NCBI GenBank assembly: GCA_025766275.1
Contig: JAFKAC010000114.1
Span: forward strand, 1 to 64,000
Length of the DNA: 64,000 nucleotides
Source of the DNA: Lactarius indigo
Taxonomy: Eukaryota > Basidiomycota > Agaricomycetes > Russulales > Russulaceae
Reading direction: 5' to 3'
Position 1 is the first letter of the stretch; every line of letters starts with the position of its first letter. The position numbers were made by a program, and so were the translations under genes. The notes beneath the pieces are model-generated. The model was not told the DNA's origin. It did no database searches and saw nothing but the letters and a program-made list of their open reading frames with translations. Below, in pieces: positions 12,629-22,607 of this stretch.

Positions 12629-14518
12629 ATGCCCTCCGATGCACTTGCTCGTCCTAAATGCGAACTGGATCAACTCAGATCCACCATCGAAACCCTCAGT
12701 GCGCGCGCTACAGCGCTTTCTGCGATCGAGAAAGAAATAGATGCCACCAGGGCTCTCATGACGTCTTTACTCATGCAACGCAATAACCTCACACCCGTCT
12801 TCCTTCTCCCTCCCGAGCTCCTTGCACGGGTCTTTCACTTTCACGTCCTCGCAGAGCCGTCTTGGTTCGGCTCGAACAGGTTAGGCTGGATCAAAGTCAC
12901 GCATGTATGCCGGCACTGGCGTCATGTGGCGCTGGACCACGCTTCGTTGTGGGCCAGGATCTCAGGCCTTCCCATGAACCCAAGCTGGATCACAGAGCAG
13001 TTATCGCGTGCAAAAAACGCGCCGTTGGTCATCGACATTTTAGGCTCACTAACCTTTGAGATCGTGTCCATGTTTCCCTCACACCTCCCCCATACTCGCG
13101 AACTCCGCCTCCGTAGCTTGAATAAGAACTGTATCAACGTTGTCAAGGAACTTTGTGACCTAGAAGCTCCGGATCTGGAACATTTCGAACTCGGTCTTTC
13201 GGTTAGTCCACCTATGACTTATCAGGATTTCGCTGGGACGAGGCTATTCAAGGGAAAGGCTCCGAAGCTACGGACCCTCTCCCTCTGTCAAGTTCGCGTC
13301 CCCTGGTCATTTTTTCCGCGTTGCCATTTCTCCCAATTGAAGATAATCCTTCTCAATGAGGAGGACCCTGACGATACTCCTTCGCTTGGAAGCTTGAATC
13401 AGCTGATCGACGTCTTGACCAACTGCCCGAATTTGGAGGTTCTCGTCCTTGAATCTTGCTTACCTTCCATACCTCCCCAATCCTCACGCATACGGACCGT
13501 CCACCTTCCCCGTCTTTCGCATCTCAGTCTTGCCGGGTCAAGTTCCCGCGTTGTGCGCTTCTTCGGGGCGCTAACGATGCCTTCCTCGACAATACTTAAC
13601 CTACATTGTGTCGCCGAGAATGCTGTCGGGAGCGACGGCGGACTCATTCTTCCTCTCGTTTTGGCCCATTTCAACCGCTCTACTCTTGTCACGTTCCGAA
13701 GTTTCAAGGCCAGCATTAACCATCTGGAGCGATCTTTGGATATAATTGCATCCACTACCGCCCCAGCATCGACGGAATCCCCTTCCAGTGTGTTTGATAG
13801 TAGTTCGGAGGCCAGTCCCGAGCTTACTCTATCGTTTGTCACCCATTCCGACTTTGATCACCTGGAGTACATCCTTAAGCGAGCGTGCATCACCCTACCC
13901 ATTGCGGATCTCGAATTCCTCTCCGTCTCTGCTCCGGACTCATTCCATTCCTTAAACTGGGAAGAGCTCTTTCAGAAATGTGCAAAGCTTACCACAATCG
14001 AAGCCAGCGGGCATGGAACGAGTACCCTCCTACGGACGATCACCCCTCCCAAACTTCCTTCCAGACATTCCCAGAACGGCAAAGGAAAGAAGAATAAACG
14101 CGGAAAAAGAGATGTTCCACCACAAGCGGCCGATAACGCTCCCGTGTCTGTGCCTATTTTCCCCAAGCTGACGTCCCTCCTCGTGAAGAAGTTCGATTTC
14201 TCTGAATTGGTGCCACACACTGGTGTCGTATATGATATCCTTATGACGGCAATTCGAAGGCGAAAGAACCACAAGATCCCGCTCAAAAGGCTTAGCATCG
14301 ATCGTAGTATCCTCAGCGAAAAGCGCGCGTCCGCGTTGGACAAGGTCGTTCCGGAATTCCGCTGGAGCGGGCAAGACGAAACGTCGATCAACGAGTACGA
14401 CTTTGATGACTTTGATCATTATAGTTCGGATTACCATGACGCGCGATGGGAAGACTTCTTCGTGGGTTCCTCCCAGGCCGAGTGGGAATGGTGGGAGAAC
14501 TATTCGGATGGGTACTAG
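12629..14518 (+). CDS. F-box-like domain protein (Agaricomycete expansion family)
   Basis: A single-exon frame of 629 residues. It opens with a heptad-like helix (KCELDQLRSTIETLSARATA) followed by an F-box-like segment around residues 54-100 (PVFLLPPELLARVFHF, then WIKVTHVCRHWRHVALDHA). This arrangement is typical of the very large F-box families in mushrooms. Such proteins usually bridge substrates to an SCF ubiquitin ligase through Skp1. The rest looks like irregular leucine-rich repeats (LRTLSLCQVRVPW, LEVLVLESCLPS, LSHLSLAGSS). Near residue 480 there is a Lys-rich patch (GKGKKNKRGKRD). The C-terminus is strongly acidic and aromatic (YDFDDFDHYSSDYHDARWED). No intron is needed and no break is seen. 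The substrate cannot be guessed. Confidence 0.85.
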   Translation: MPSDALARPKCELDQLRSTIETLSARATALSAIEKEIDATRALMTSLLMQRNNLTPVFLLPPELLARVFHFHVLAEPSWFGSNRLGWIKVTHVCRHWRHVALDHASLWARISGLPMNPSWITEQLSRAKNAPLVIDILGSLTFEIVSMFPSHLPHTRELRLRSLNKNCINVVKELCDLEAPDLEHFELGLSVSPPMTYQDFAGTRLFKGKAPKLRTLSLCQVRVPWSFFPRCHFSQLKIILLNEEDPDDTPSLGSLNQLIDVLTNCPNLEVLVLESCLPSIPPQSSRIRTVHLPRLSHLSLAGSSSRVVRFFGALTMPSSTILNLHCVAENAVGSDGGLILPLVLAHFNRSTLVTFRSFKASINHLERSLDIIASTTAPASTESPSSVFDSSSEASPELTLSFVTHSDFDHLEYILKRACITLPIADLEFLSVSAPDSFHSLNWEELFQKCAKLTTIEASGHGTSTLLRTITPPKLPSRHSQNGKGKKNKRGKRDVPPQAADNAPVSVPIFPKLTSLLVKKFDFSELVPHTGVVYDILMTAIRRRKNHKIPLKRLSIDRSILSEKRASALDKVVPEFRWSGQDETSINEYDFDDFDHYSSDYHDARWEDFFVGSSQAEWEWWENYSDGY

Positions 14519-15118
14519 TTCTCCGCTGCTGGTGGTTGGCTGAAGGTTCCAGGTTCAGATGCAGAGTCATAAGCAACTACAGAAGGCTTCACTCATGCGG
14601 GCGCCCGCCCTCGCGACACACAAATTAGATTGTTGTGCTCAAATCTGAGGAAGATGGTTCGATCCGAGTACCAGTGATTGTACGATATGATACATGTTGT
14701 AGGTCGTGTAATTGTAAGTGTCCAATACATGCGCGCACGTCAATCAAGCATGTTGTCTCCTACCTCTCCTGTGACTCACACGTAACGAATAAATCGATAC
14801 CTGCGTCGTTTTGCCTTCGCACGCGACTCTTCAGTCGCGCCGTACAATCTGAGCAGAGCAGCTATGTTTAGGTAGGCTCCGGCTTTTGCTCGTTTTGTTC
14901 TTATTGACGCGGATCGGACAACATATAGTCGCGTCTCAGGACTTTTGTAAAGTTTTCAAGTTCGCGAGAGCGGGGGTACAGTACGTACACCAACTCAACG
15001 CCACGACTTGTGTTCATAGTAATTAAGGCGACAGAACCTGCCACACGATGTCGTGATTCGAGCCTAACGAGCACAGGGTGATCGTTTGGTCTCAACATAA
15101 ACTACAATCTCGGAAGTG
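14519..15118. other. Duplicated promoter region of the ankyrin gene family
   Basis: From about 14720 the sequence is homologous to 18420-18744 and 24010-24460. It carries the same blocks (TCTCCT...GTGACTCACAC, then TTTTCAAGTTCGC, then TGGTCTCAACAT just before the exon). It is thus the upstream region of an ankyrin gene copy of which only exon 1 survives. No other gene is seen. Confidence 0.55.
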
Positions 15119-15259
15119 ATGGACGCCATGGAGGAAAAAGTCAAGGTAGACGACCGGGTGGCACCAGGACTCCTCCACGCTTCTGCTACGAGTAATACTG
15201 CTACTAGTGCCACGGACACAGAGTCGGGTAACATTCAAGAAGGATCCAGCGTGGCTGAG
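15119..15259 (+). pseudogene. Orphan exon 1 of an ankyrin/DHHC-family gene
   Basis: An ATG-initiated 47-codon exon (MDAMEEKVKVDDRVAPGLLH...) ends in a good donor (GAG|GTGAGTCA). It is a clear paralogue of exon 1 of the gene at 18745, sharing DDRVA, the acidic Thr-Ser-rich middle and QEGSS before the donor. None of the ankyrin exons follows; the next recognisable coding DNA is the membrane gene at 15859. I read it as a duplication relic. It could still be transcribed, since its promoter block is present. Confidence 0.7.
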
Positions 15260-15858
15260 GTGAGTCACTCTCACCCTGAACAACCAGCTCTCATCATACT
15301 GAACATGATCTCGCATAACTTGAATAGCGTTACAACAGTGTAAACTACGACGCAGTGTAGAGGACACGCAGGCGTGTAATCAAGAGATTGCCATCCTTTC
15401 GCATATAGACATGCAGTGTCGTGCCTTTTCTAATTTATGTCCTTCTTACCGTTGTTGCTGTAAAATTGAGCAAGTATTCCCCCTACTAGTAGTATTCTAC
15501 ACGTCTGACGTAATCCTGTGAGTCCACACCTTTGCCCTTGCCTTTGCCTCATCTGCCATATTCTTGAAGCCCGTAACGGTTATAACTGAAATGGGCTCCT
15601 TTGTGCGGAATAGATCCCTACGGTTCGCAGCTTAGGTCCCGTACTATCAGCTTGCGCAGGTGGGTCTGCTTGGAATATTTGATGCATTCGCTACTACGTC
15701 CTTATATTGCACAACAATAAGATGTATAGCATCGCCGTGGCAGTGCTAGTGGAGCTATAAAGCCGTGGAACTATCTCTTATCTGCAACAACGACATCGCA
15801 GCTAAAGAACTCGCGCTCGAAGACACAAGCCCCTTCATCGGATCGGATATTTTCTTGG
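15260..15858. other. Upstream flank of membrane gene A
   Basis: No gene seen. Short blocks (GTCTGACGTAATCC near 15508, AACTCGCGCTCGAA near 15808) recur ahead of the paralogous genes at 21476, 27701 and 31235, so this is a shared upstream region. Confidence 0.5.
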
Positions 15859-16943
15859 ATGCTAAGGAACGAGGATCGCGACATCTCTGGCTTTTTTGGA
15901 TCAGCTTCTTTGTCATCGCGTCGGGTTGTGGGTTTGGCTGCGAAGTAAGTGATTGTATTTCTGGTGGAGCTTAGTATCCCCTTCCGACAACCATCAAAAA
16001 GCGAACAAGAAGCATATGGCAATGGTCGCTGTGCGGTCATAGATCCTAGGCCATCGCCTCCACTCGGGGTCAAGCTCACAGGATACAGGCTGCTCAATAT
16101 GACGACTGTATTCTCTTTTGGCACCGCAAAGGCCATCCTAACCTACATGGGTCGATCAACTGCACCGACGACATTGGATTGGGTCGCAGGAACGCTGTTG
16201 GCAGTTTTGTGAGTCGATCTTGTCCATTCACCCATGGCTGTCAGAGGCACTTACTGGGGTTCCGACAACGACAAGGCTATACTGGATCGGCCTGTACGAA
16301 CAAAAAAACGCAGGGAAATTGGAATGGTTCTTCCAAGTTGATTTGGCGCCTGGGTTTGGTCATTGCTCAAAGCGTGTCGTTGGAGGGGGTAAGCACACTC
16401 ACTCCTTACTTGTATGGACCTTGTATTGACGCGAACGAACGAACGAACGAACTTGCAGTCCTGGGAACGCTATTCTATGTCGACCTCCTGTTCGTCACCC
16501 CCCCACTAGTCGGCTTGCTGGGCTGCTTGCTTTTGCATCAAATAGATGGCCACGCGCCATTGCACCTTAATGGCTTCAGTATCGCTGTCTGTATGCTCTT
16601 TCTCTGGTCCTGCGTCGGCGTATTTGTATGCGTAACTATTTCTTATCTTGATTGTCCTGACTCGCTCTCGTAGACTCGATTGGGACGAGTTCGAGCAGAA
16701 TACTGGGGATGGCACTGGCGGTGTGTGATACGCTTTGTGGAAGACTATGGACCTATGGCACCGCTTGCTGAGGAATACGGTGAGCACGGAGTCCTCAGTT
16801 CGTTTGCTCCGCTCAATCTCTAACTATTTCGTATAGAGTGGTTCGGTGAGGTGGGAGCGATGGTAGGGTTATTCTGTGGGGTCGCGCTTGTCTGGTCGCC
16901 GTTCTTTTTTTATGTTTACAATTATAACATTTTTCGTTCGTAG
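15859..16943 (+). CDS. Multi-pass membrane protein, array family copy A
   Basis: Six exons (15859-15944, 16002-16208, 16276-16388, 16459-16625, 16674-16779, 16837-16943) encode 261 residues with consistent phases. Two introns end in AAG instead of the usual CAG/TAG (before 16002 and 16276), and these two junctions are shared by copies C and D. The start ATG lies where copies C and D also begin (MLRNEDRDIS here, MPGNEDCSSE in copy C). After a polar N-terminus come GYRLLNMTTVFSFG, TTLDWVAGTLLAVLLYWIGL, LGTLFYVDLLFVTPPLVGLL, NGFSIAVCMLFLWSC and EVGAMVGLFCGVALVWSPFF, so about four or five membrane segments. The charged loop TRLGRVRAEYWGW lies before the last segment. I do not recognise a named family and assign no function. 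Intron 3 holds a (GAAC)n run. Confidence 0.72.
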
Positions 16944-17509
16944 AACTGTCACGGGGTTTCAAGACGGGTTGGCGGCGCCACTTGCGAGTCCAATGTAACT
17001 CGAGTATATGCTGTTTTCTACTTATCCGTGAGTTTAGAAGGTGCCTGGCTTAGTGTAGTGGCTATCACTATATTTGTACTTACGGACTTATGAGTGGGTT
17101 GCGGAGCTACTTGGGCCAGCCTGGCGGACTTGTACAGGGACATCACACTGATCGAGAAGGTCATAATGCGGGCGGGAGTGCGCTGGTGAAGGATATGAGA
17201 CTGAAACTCTTTACCGTCAATCCTGGTCAGCCCCCTGGGGGCGCTCGACCAGTATCAGAGAACTGAAGATAAGGAGATGGTGACTTACTCTAAGGTCGCT
17301 CAAACAGAAGCATATCCTTCGAAGACCGGGCCGTAATTGCAATGGGACCGTCTATTAGGGTCGGACGAATGTATAGCGACATGGGGACTGAGAGGTGCGT
17401 AACAGCAACAAAGTATGACATTGATGTAGCAATGCAGCGACCAGCATTCCCGCTATTCACCGGCCTCCTTGATGCCTTCCCGGACCAGAACCGAAGAGTA
17501 TTGATTGTC
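16944..17509. other. No gene recognised
   Basis: 566 bp between membrane gene A and the JAC1 relic. Short frames only; no motif seen. Confidence 0.5.
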
Positions 17510-18125
17510 GGCTGTTTTTCGGACATCACTGCTTTGCGCCGCTGCCTCAATGCTTCACCAATACTTAAGGTTGCACTGCCCAACGACGCGCCTCCGCCCA
17601 GTCCTCGACGCGTACGGCATGTTCAATATTCTCCGTTGTCTCTGATATCTTCCCTACAAATCATCAGCTTCCGAGTTAGAGTTATGATTGTCGTGCAGAA
17701 ACCGGCAACGTCTTTCTTGATGTCATCTACCTCGCTCTCCGTAGATGTATCTTCCAGAGCTTCTCTGAACTCAATAACTTCTGTGGTGATATGAGGGTCG
17801 TCTAGCTGGCTCGTCTCTAATAGGTCGAGATTGTGCTGCGAAAGGATGTAATGGATACGCGACAAGGGTTAGAAGAGGGTGACATAGGCTTCGCTGACGA
17901 GACTAGATAGGTCGCGAGCTACTTGGGTCTTATCCTAAGAAATTTATTAGAGGCACTAGAAGGTTCATTCGTGGTATTGCATACCATGCCTTGCGTAGCC
18001 CATAGGTCAGGATGTACCGTACATATCTCTGCACGCGGCGGAAGTTATTCTTCAGCCAACTTTCGATATGGAAACACTTGGGACATGCCGGCAAACGAGT
18101 TGGGAGCGGTGCGCCACAGGAGGGA
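17510..18125 (-). pseudogene. JAC1/HSCB-type iron-sulfur co-chaperone pseudogene
   Basis: Read on the minus strand, pieces of a fungal Jac1/HscB protein follow one another in the right order but in different frames. First, beyond 18125, comes a mitochondrial-targeting-like end (LALTQRNFSSSP). Then the N-terminal zinc motif CPSCGAPLPTRLPACPKC (about 18120-18065), a J-domain stub, VSEAYVTLF, stop, PLSRIHYILSQHNLDLLETS (about 17900-17820), the helical C-domain ITTEVIEFREALED, and finally EDWAEARRWAVQ and LKYW-stop-SIEAAAQ (about 17615-17540). Intact members bind Isu1 and stimulate the Hsp70 Ssq1/mtHsp70 in mitochondrial Fe-S assembly. Here there are in-frame stops (TAA in the usual LNP position, TGA after KYW), frameshifts, and no HPD motif: the central J-domain is missing. 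It cannot make a working protein. Confidence 0.82.
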
Positions 18126-18239
18126 CAGATGATCAGGATAAAAGAGGAGATGAAGAAAAGTTTCGCTGGGTAAGAGCAAGAGCTAGCCTAGAAATGGCGG
18201 CGTGTCGGTTTCGGTGTCGTAAGTGCGAGTGACAATTGC

Positions 18240-18416
18240 ATAATTGAAATTCGGTGGCTGGGCCTGTGTGGCGGTGCGGTTGGCGGGTTCTACTTTCAGT
18301 ACCTTGACATCCGCCACATCCAGTCCACATCCTCTTTCGCATCGCAAAGGCCGTGGGCCGATCGGTCGCAACAACATTGGAATGGGTCGCAGGGATGCTG
18401 CTTGCAGTTTTGTGAG
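18240..18416 (+). pseudogene. Relic of membrane-gene exon 2
   Basis: The end of this stretch (CATTGGAATGGGTCGCAGGG then GCAGTTTT|GTGAGTC) matches the end of exon 2 and its donor in membrane gene A (16150-16212). Upstream the match fades, and downstream the sequence passes directly into the ankyrin gene promoter. It marks a breakpoint where one duplicated unit was joined to the next. Confidence 0.65.
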
Positions 18417-18744
18417 TCAACCTTGTGCGCGCGCGTCTCCTGCCCCTCCTGTGGCTCACACTCGTAAAAGTACAAATCCGGTCACGGTACTTGCAAGGTT
18501 TCAAGTTCGCCGGAGCGGAGGTACGCCAACTCAATCCCACGACTCGCGTTCATAGTAACCAAGGCAACAAAACCTTCAAGTGGTGACTGTGTGCCACACG
18601 ATGTCATGATTCGAAACCCAACAAACTCATGGCTTCCTAATATCGCCACCCAGCGCTTGTACGCGGCTCTGGTAGATGAAAGGGACTTTCGAGTGGTCGT
18701 TTGGTCTCAGCATTGACACGCTATAAACTACACTCTCAGACGTG

Positions 18745-20983
18745 ATGGATGCCGTAGACGAAAGAGTCGAGATAGACGACCGGGTGGCATCGGTGATACT
18801 CCGCGCATCTGCTGCAGATAGTACTATAATCTCTGATACAGAGTCTGGTGGCACCGTTCAAGAGGGGTCTAGCGCACCTGGGGTGAGTCATCCTCTCTCT
18901 GTACGACCAGCTCTCATGTCCATACTGCATCTGCGAACACCTGGCACGACTCGAATGGATACAGCTTAACATCTTTACCGCTGCCAGACTGGGAAAGACT
19001 GAATGCGTCCAAGCCCTGATTGAGTCGGGTCGCGCACGACCGACCGACCGCGACGAAGACGACATCACGGCATTACACTGGGCAGCGATAAGCGACAGAG
19101 CCGAGATGTGCGAATACCTCATCGATCACGGCGCAGACGTCAATGCGGTCACCCACACGCTCCTCGCCACGCCCCTCCAATGGGCCGCGCTCCAGGGCCT
19201 GCCCGACATCGTCCACTTACTCATCCAGCGTGGCGCCGACCCGCGTCTCCCCGACGCACAAGGCTACAGCAGCCTCCACGCCGCCACGCACTCGTCGTCC
19301 CACTGGTGCCTGCTGCTCATTCTCTGCCAACCAGGGGTATCCCCCGACGAGCGCGATCGCAAGGGCCGCACGGCACTGCACTGGGCGGCGCGCCGGCGCG
19401 ACGAGGTCTCGATGCGCGTGCTCCTCCGATGCGGCGCGGACCCGAACGCGACGGACTGCGACGGACGCACGCCGCTACACTGGGCGGCCGTCGGTGGGAA
19501 TGGGGGGTGCTTTGGCCAGCTCTTCGCGGCGGGCGCGGAGCTCCGGGCCCGGGACGGGGAGCGACGCACGGCGCGGGACGTGGCGGACGAATTCCAGAAT
19601 CGGGATGTGTGGGACGAGATGCTTGCGGAGATGGGGCTCAGAGACGACGGGACGAAGATCCGCAGACCGCTTAGTGAGGTATGTTCTCGGTGTCCTTTGT
19701 GATTTGCTTTGTGGCCAACGCTGATCGTGACGATGCGCCTGCAGCCCCATGTGAAGATCATCGTCTTCTCATTCCCCAGTTTTTCGCTTTGTATCGCATT
19801 CGCGATTATGAGCGTGTTTCCGTGGTATATGAGTATCGTCCTCGCGCCAGCTGCCCTTGTCGCCATGCACCTGGTTCGTACTCCTTTCCGCAATTTCGAT
19901 GATTCCCACTCACTCTTGATATCAGTTGGTGTTGTTTGAATTTCTCCAACGGAGCTCCGTTAGAGATAGCATCTACTTGAGTCCGTACTTTCTTGGGATC
20001 ATATTCGGGTCTGGGTTGTGGGTGGCGTATGCATGGGTCACCCGACTGAGATACGGTGCGCCCTGACACCCTTGTGCTGTCTCACTTTTACTTACCCGAG
20101 GGCTGTATTAGGTGCCCATTACAATCTTTATCTCCACGCCCTATTCGGACTCTTGTTCTGTCTCTGCGTGGTCGCGCTCGTTCTTACTATTGTCTGTGAC
20201 CCTGGAACAATCGTGATACCGACGAAAGACGAGTTGAAGCCGGTAGGTTGAGCAATCACCTTCGAGTAAAGATTTTGGCGTCGAGACAAGTCCCCGCAGA
20301 TCATCGAAGACCTCATTCGACGCAGACAGCTAACCACGAAGGCGTTCTGCGTACGGTGTCTAGTAGGTTTCGTTGAGGGCGTGATGACTTGTCGCGTGCT
20401 TATGTGGGACACATATTTAAGGTTGCAAGACCTCCTCGCACGAGGCACTGTTCTAGGTGCAACAAATGCGTTACGCGCCATGAATGCATGGAACTGTACG
20501 AGAGTTCATGACTAACATCATAGCCTGCTTATAATGGACCTCTAGACATGCCTCTTTCGTGTTGAACTGCAGTATGTCCGACGTCTCCTGTTTTCTCTTG
20601 CTCACTTATAGATCGACCTTAGTTGGCACGAAGAATCACGCCTATTTTATTGTCTTTATCACGACCTTCACCGCCTGCGTATTAACTTTTGACTACCTTG
20701 TCTGGATCTGTGAGTATTGTCAACCCAAGGTTTCCTCTCTCTTACAATCGTAGACCTCGTCGCCTTGAATGGCGCCCCTCCTCCTGGGCGCTCTTGCGTT
20801 CTTCCTCATGAGGTTTGCAGGCTCGTGTCGGGGGACATGTTTCTCAGCTCGGTCGCTGCTTGGTCGTCATTGCAATTGATATGGAGCGGAATGGTTACTG
20901 TAAACTACGGAGATGCTGCATGGAGGGCATGCAGGCACAGGGTCAGGAGGTTCTCTGAAACTGTCGTGCCATTTAGCACATAG
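18745..20983 (+). CDS. Ankyrin-repeat DHHC-family membrane protein (Akr1-like) lacking the DHHC motif
   Basis: Nine exons (18745-18882, 18965-19678, 19745-19873, 19926-20055, 20112-20242, 20300-20362, 20422-20495, 20612-20709, 20754-20983) give an open 568-residue protein. Exon 2 codes about six ankyrin repeats (DDITALHWAAISDRAEM, GRTALHWAARRRDEVS, GRTPLHWAAVGGNGG). Membrane segments follow (IIVFSFPSFSLCIAFAIMSV, LFGLLFCLCVVALVLTIV). The DPG motif after TM4, the cysteine-rich pieces AFCVRCL and RHCSRCNKCVTRH, and a late SLQLIWS segment are all marks of Akr1-type palmitoyltransferases of the Golgi. The catalytic DHHC-CPW stretch that should follow CVTRH is absent; the protein reads RHECMEL, then STLVGTKNHAYF. 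In the +1 frame the DNA still spells W-N-C, so a short deletion (about 14 bp against the family pattern) is likely, and use of the donor at 20496 restores the frame. Expected to be inactive as an acyltransferase. Confidence 0.78.
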
Positions 20984-21475
20984 AACAGTTGTCTCTTACC
21001 TTTCTTAATTTCTACGGCAGGTGCTTCTTACCATTACAGTACCATTGTTAAAATTACTGTACCGCCCGAGCGTGGAAAAGAGGGACATGTCTGACGTAAA
21101 CCAGATTCCGTAAGCGCTCACGTGTGCCTGCCTCGTAAGTTACACTCTACAAGCCCGCTCTAGTGACTAGTGGCTCTACGGTTGGTGGAACAGAACATCC
21201 TTCGAAGCACAGCGCACCCAACTCCAATGAGCCTTTCTGGAGGAACAGGTTTTCCAGAGTGAGCAGCTTCGATTAGGTCCCACTATCGGCGGGTTCTACT
21301 TTGAATCTTTGGTCCATTCGCCACATCCTCGTATTGCGCAAGGAAGAGATGGTTACCATAGCCGAGGCGGTGCCAGTGTGACTATAAAGCTATGGCCTCG
21401 TTCCCAGCAATGCTACCGCAACCAACAAACTCGCGCTCGAAGACACAGGCCCTTTCAGCGAATCGGTTTTTTTAG
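20984..21475. other. Upstream flank of membrane pseudogene B
   Basis: No gene. Blocks around GACATGTCTGACGTAA and CACGTGTGCCTGCCTCG near 21090-21140 are shared with the flank of copy C (27310-27360), showing that the duplicated unit extends this far upstream. Confidence 0.55.
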
Positions 21476-22080
21476 ATACCAGGGAACGAGGATTGCTCTT
21501 CAGAATCAGCTTCCCCAGGGGTATTGCCACTGGATCGGTGCGTGTGTTCAGCCACGAGGTAGTTGCTGCATGATGATCTGCTGGTGGAGCTAATTAACCT
21601 CCTTCGGAACGTCAAAAGCGACCAAGAAGAATATGGGGATGACTTCTTGGCGGACATGAACGCAGCACTACCCCCGCTCGGGGTCAATCTGACGGGCTAC
21701 AGACTGCTCAACCGTGACGTGACGATAGTATTCTCCTTTGAGATTTCGAAGGGCGTCCTAACCTACATGTGCCAATCAACCGGACTGACGACACTGGATT
21801 GGGTCGGAGGAGCGCTGCTGGCTGTTGCATAAGTCAATCTTGTCTATTCACCCACAGCGGCCAGAGGCACTTTCTGAGGTTGCGACGACATCAGAAAATT
21901 TACTCTATCGGCCTGCTCGAATAACCAACGCAAATGGTTCTTCCAAGTTCGAAGTCGATTTGGCGCTCGGGATCGATTTTTACACAAAGCTTGTCTGTCG
22001 TTGGAGGGGGTAACACCCTCACATCGTGGCGCCGGTATTGACGTGAAAGAGCGAACGTATGCGTAACTGTGCTACTCCCT
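21476..22080 (+). pseudogene. Membrane protein array family, copy B (pseudogene)
   Basis: Aligned with copy C it keeps exon 1, exon 2 (GVNLTGYRLLN, TTLDWVGGALLAVA) and part of exon 3 (GSSKFEVDLALGIDF), then ends. The start codon position reads ATA (21476-21478) instead of ATG. The exon 2 donor GTGAGT has become ATAAGT (about 21830), and exons 4-6 are gone. These lesions are independent of one another, so the copy is dead. Confidence 0.78.
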
Positions 22081-22607
22081 AGCGGGGGCGTTGAATTTTT
22101 CGGCACGCTTGACCCGACCGACCCAAACCGATGCAGTAGGACTCAGGAGAAATCCGAGTCCGCCCCCGAACCCAATGTTCAATTGTGCACGCATACGGCC
22201 ATTAAAAATACGAGGACCTGTTTTTTTTGTTTTTTTTTGTTTTTGTTACTGTGAGTCCATACACTCGTCTTGAACCCCCTTTCTCCACCACTTTGACACT
22301 GCTTTCTCGTCGCATAGGAGCCTCGTACGTCGCTTTTCCCTTTCATTTCCTTTACAAGTGATTTTTTTCTAAAAATGTAGCATAACAATAAGAAAAGCGT
22401 TTATATATCGAATATCATTATCCAGACTTTCCCTCTCATCCCCATGTGCTTGCCTTCGACTTATCAACGTTCAAGTCACTTTGTTCTCTCTCACGCTCAG
22501 CTCCTTTCCCCTTCGACTTGTTGCTGACTGGACCGGCCCGGGCCCTTGCCCCTGACCAGCTATCTCCCACTTTGACTCCCTGCACCCTTTACTTCTCACG
22601 TTGACCC
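22081..22607. other. No gene; upstream of 22608
   Basis: Contains a T-rich tract near 22219-22246 and a CT-rich pre-start region (CCCTTCGACTTG, CCTGCACCC) leading to the ATG at 22608. Confidence 0.5.

Noticed and set aside
14640..14680. GGTTCGATCC as a possible tRNA T-loop
   Set aside because: No acceptor or anticodon stem can be formed around it.
16179..16673. Open frame of 164 codons across membrane gene A
   Set aside because: It runs through two introns and changes frame relative to the paralogous exons; the spliced model matches copies C and D.
18133..18540. Minus-strand 135-codon frame as a separate gene
   Set aside because: Only its end (LALTQRNFSSSP) is meaningful, as the targeting peptide remnant of the JAC1 relic; the rest overlaps membrane-gene and promoter relics.
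19108..19893. Long Arg/Pro-rich frames on both strands over the ankyrin exon
   Set aside because: They are shadows of the GC-rich ankyrin coding sequence; only the frame with TALHWAA-type repeats has a family pattern.
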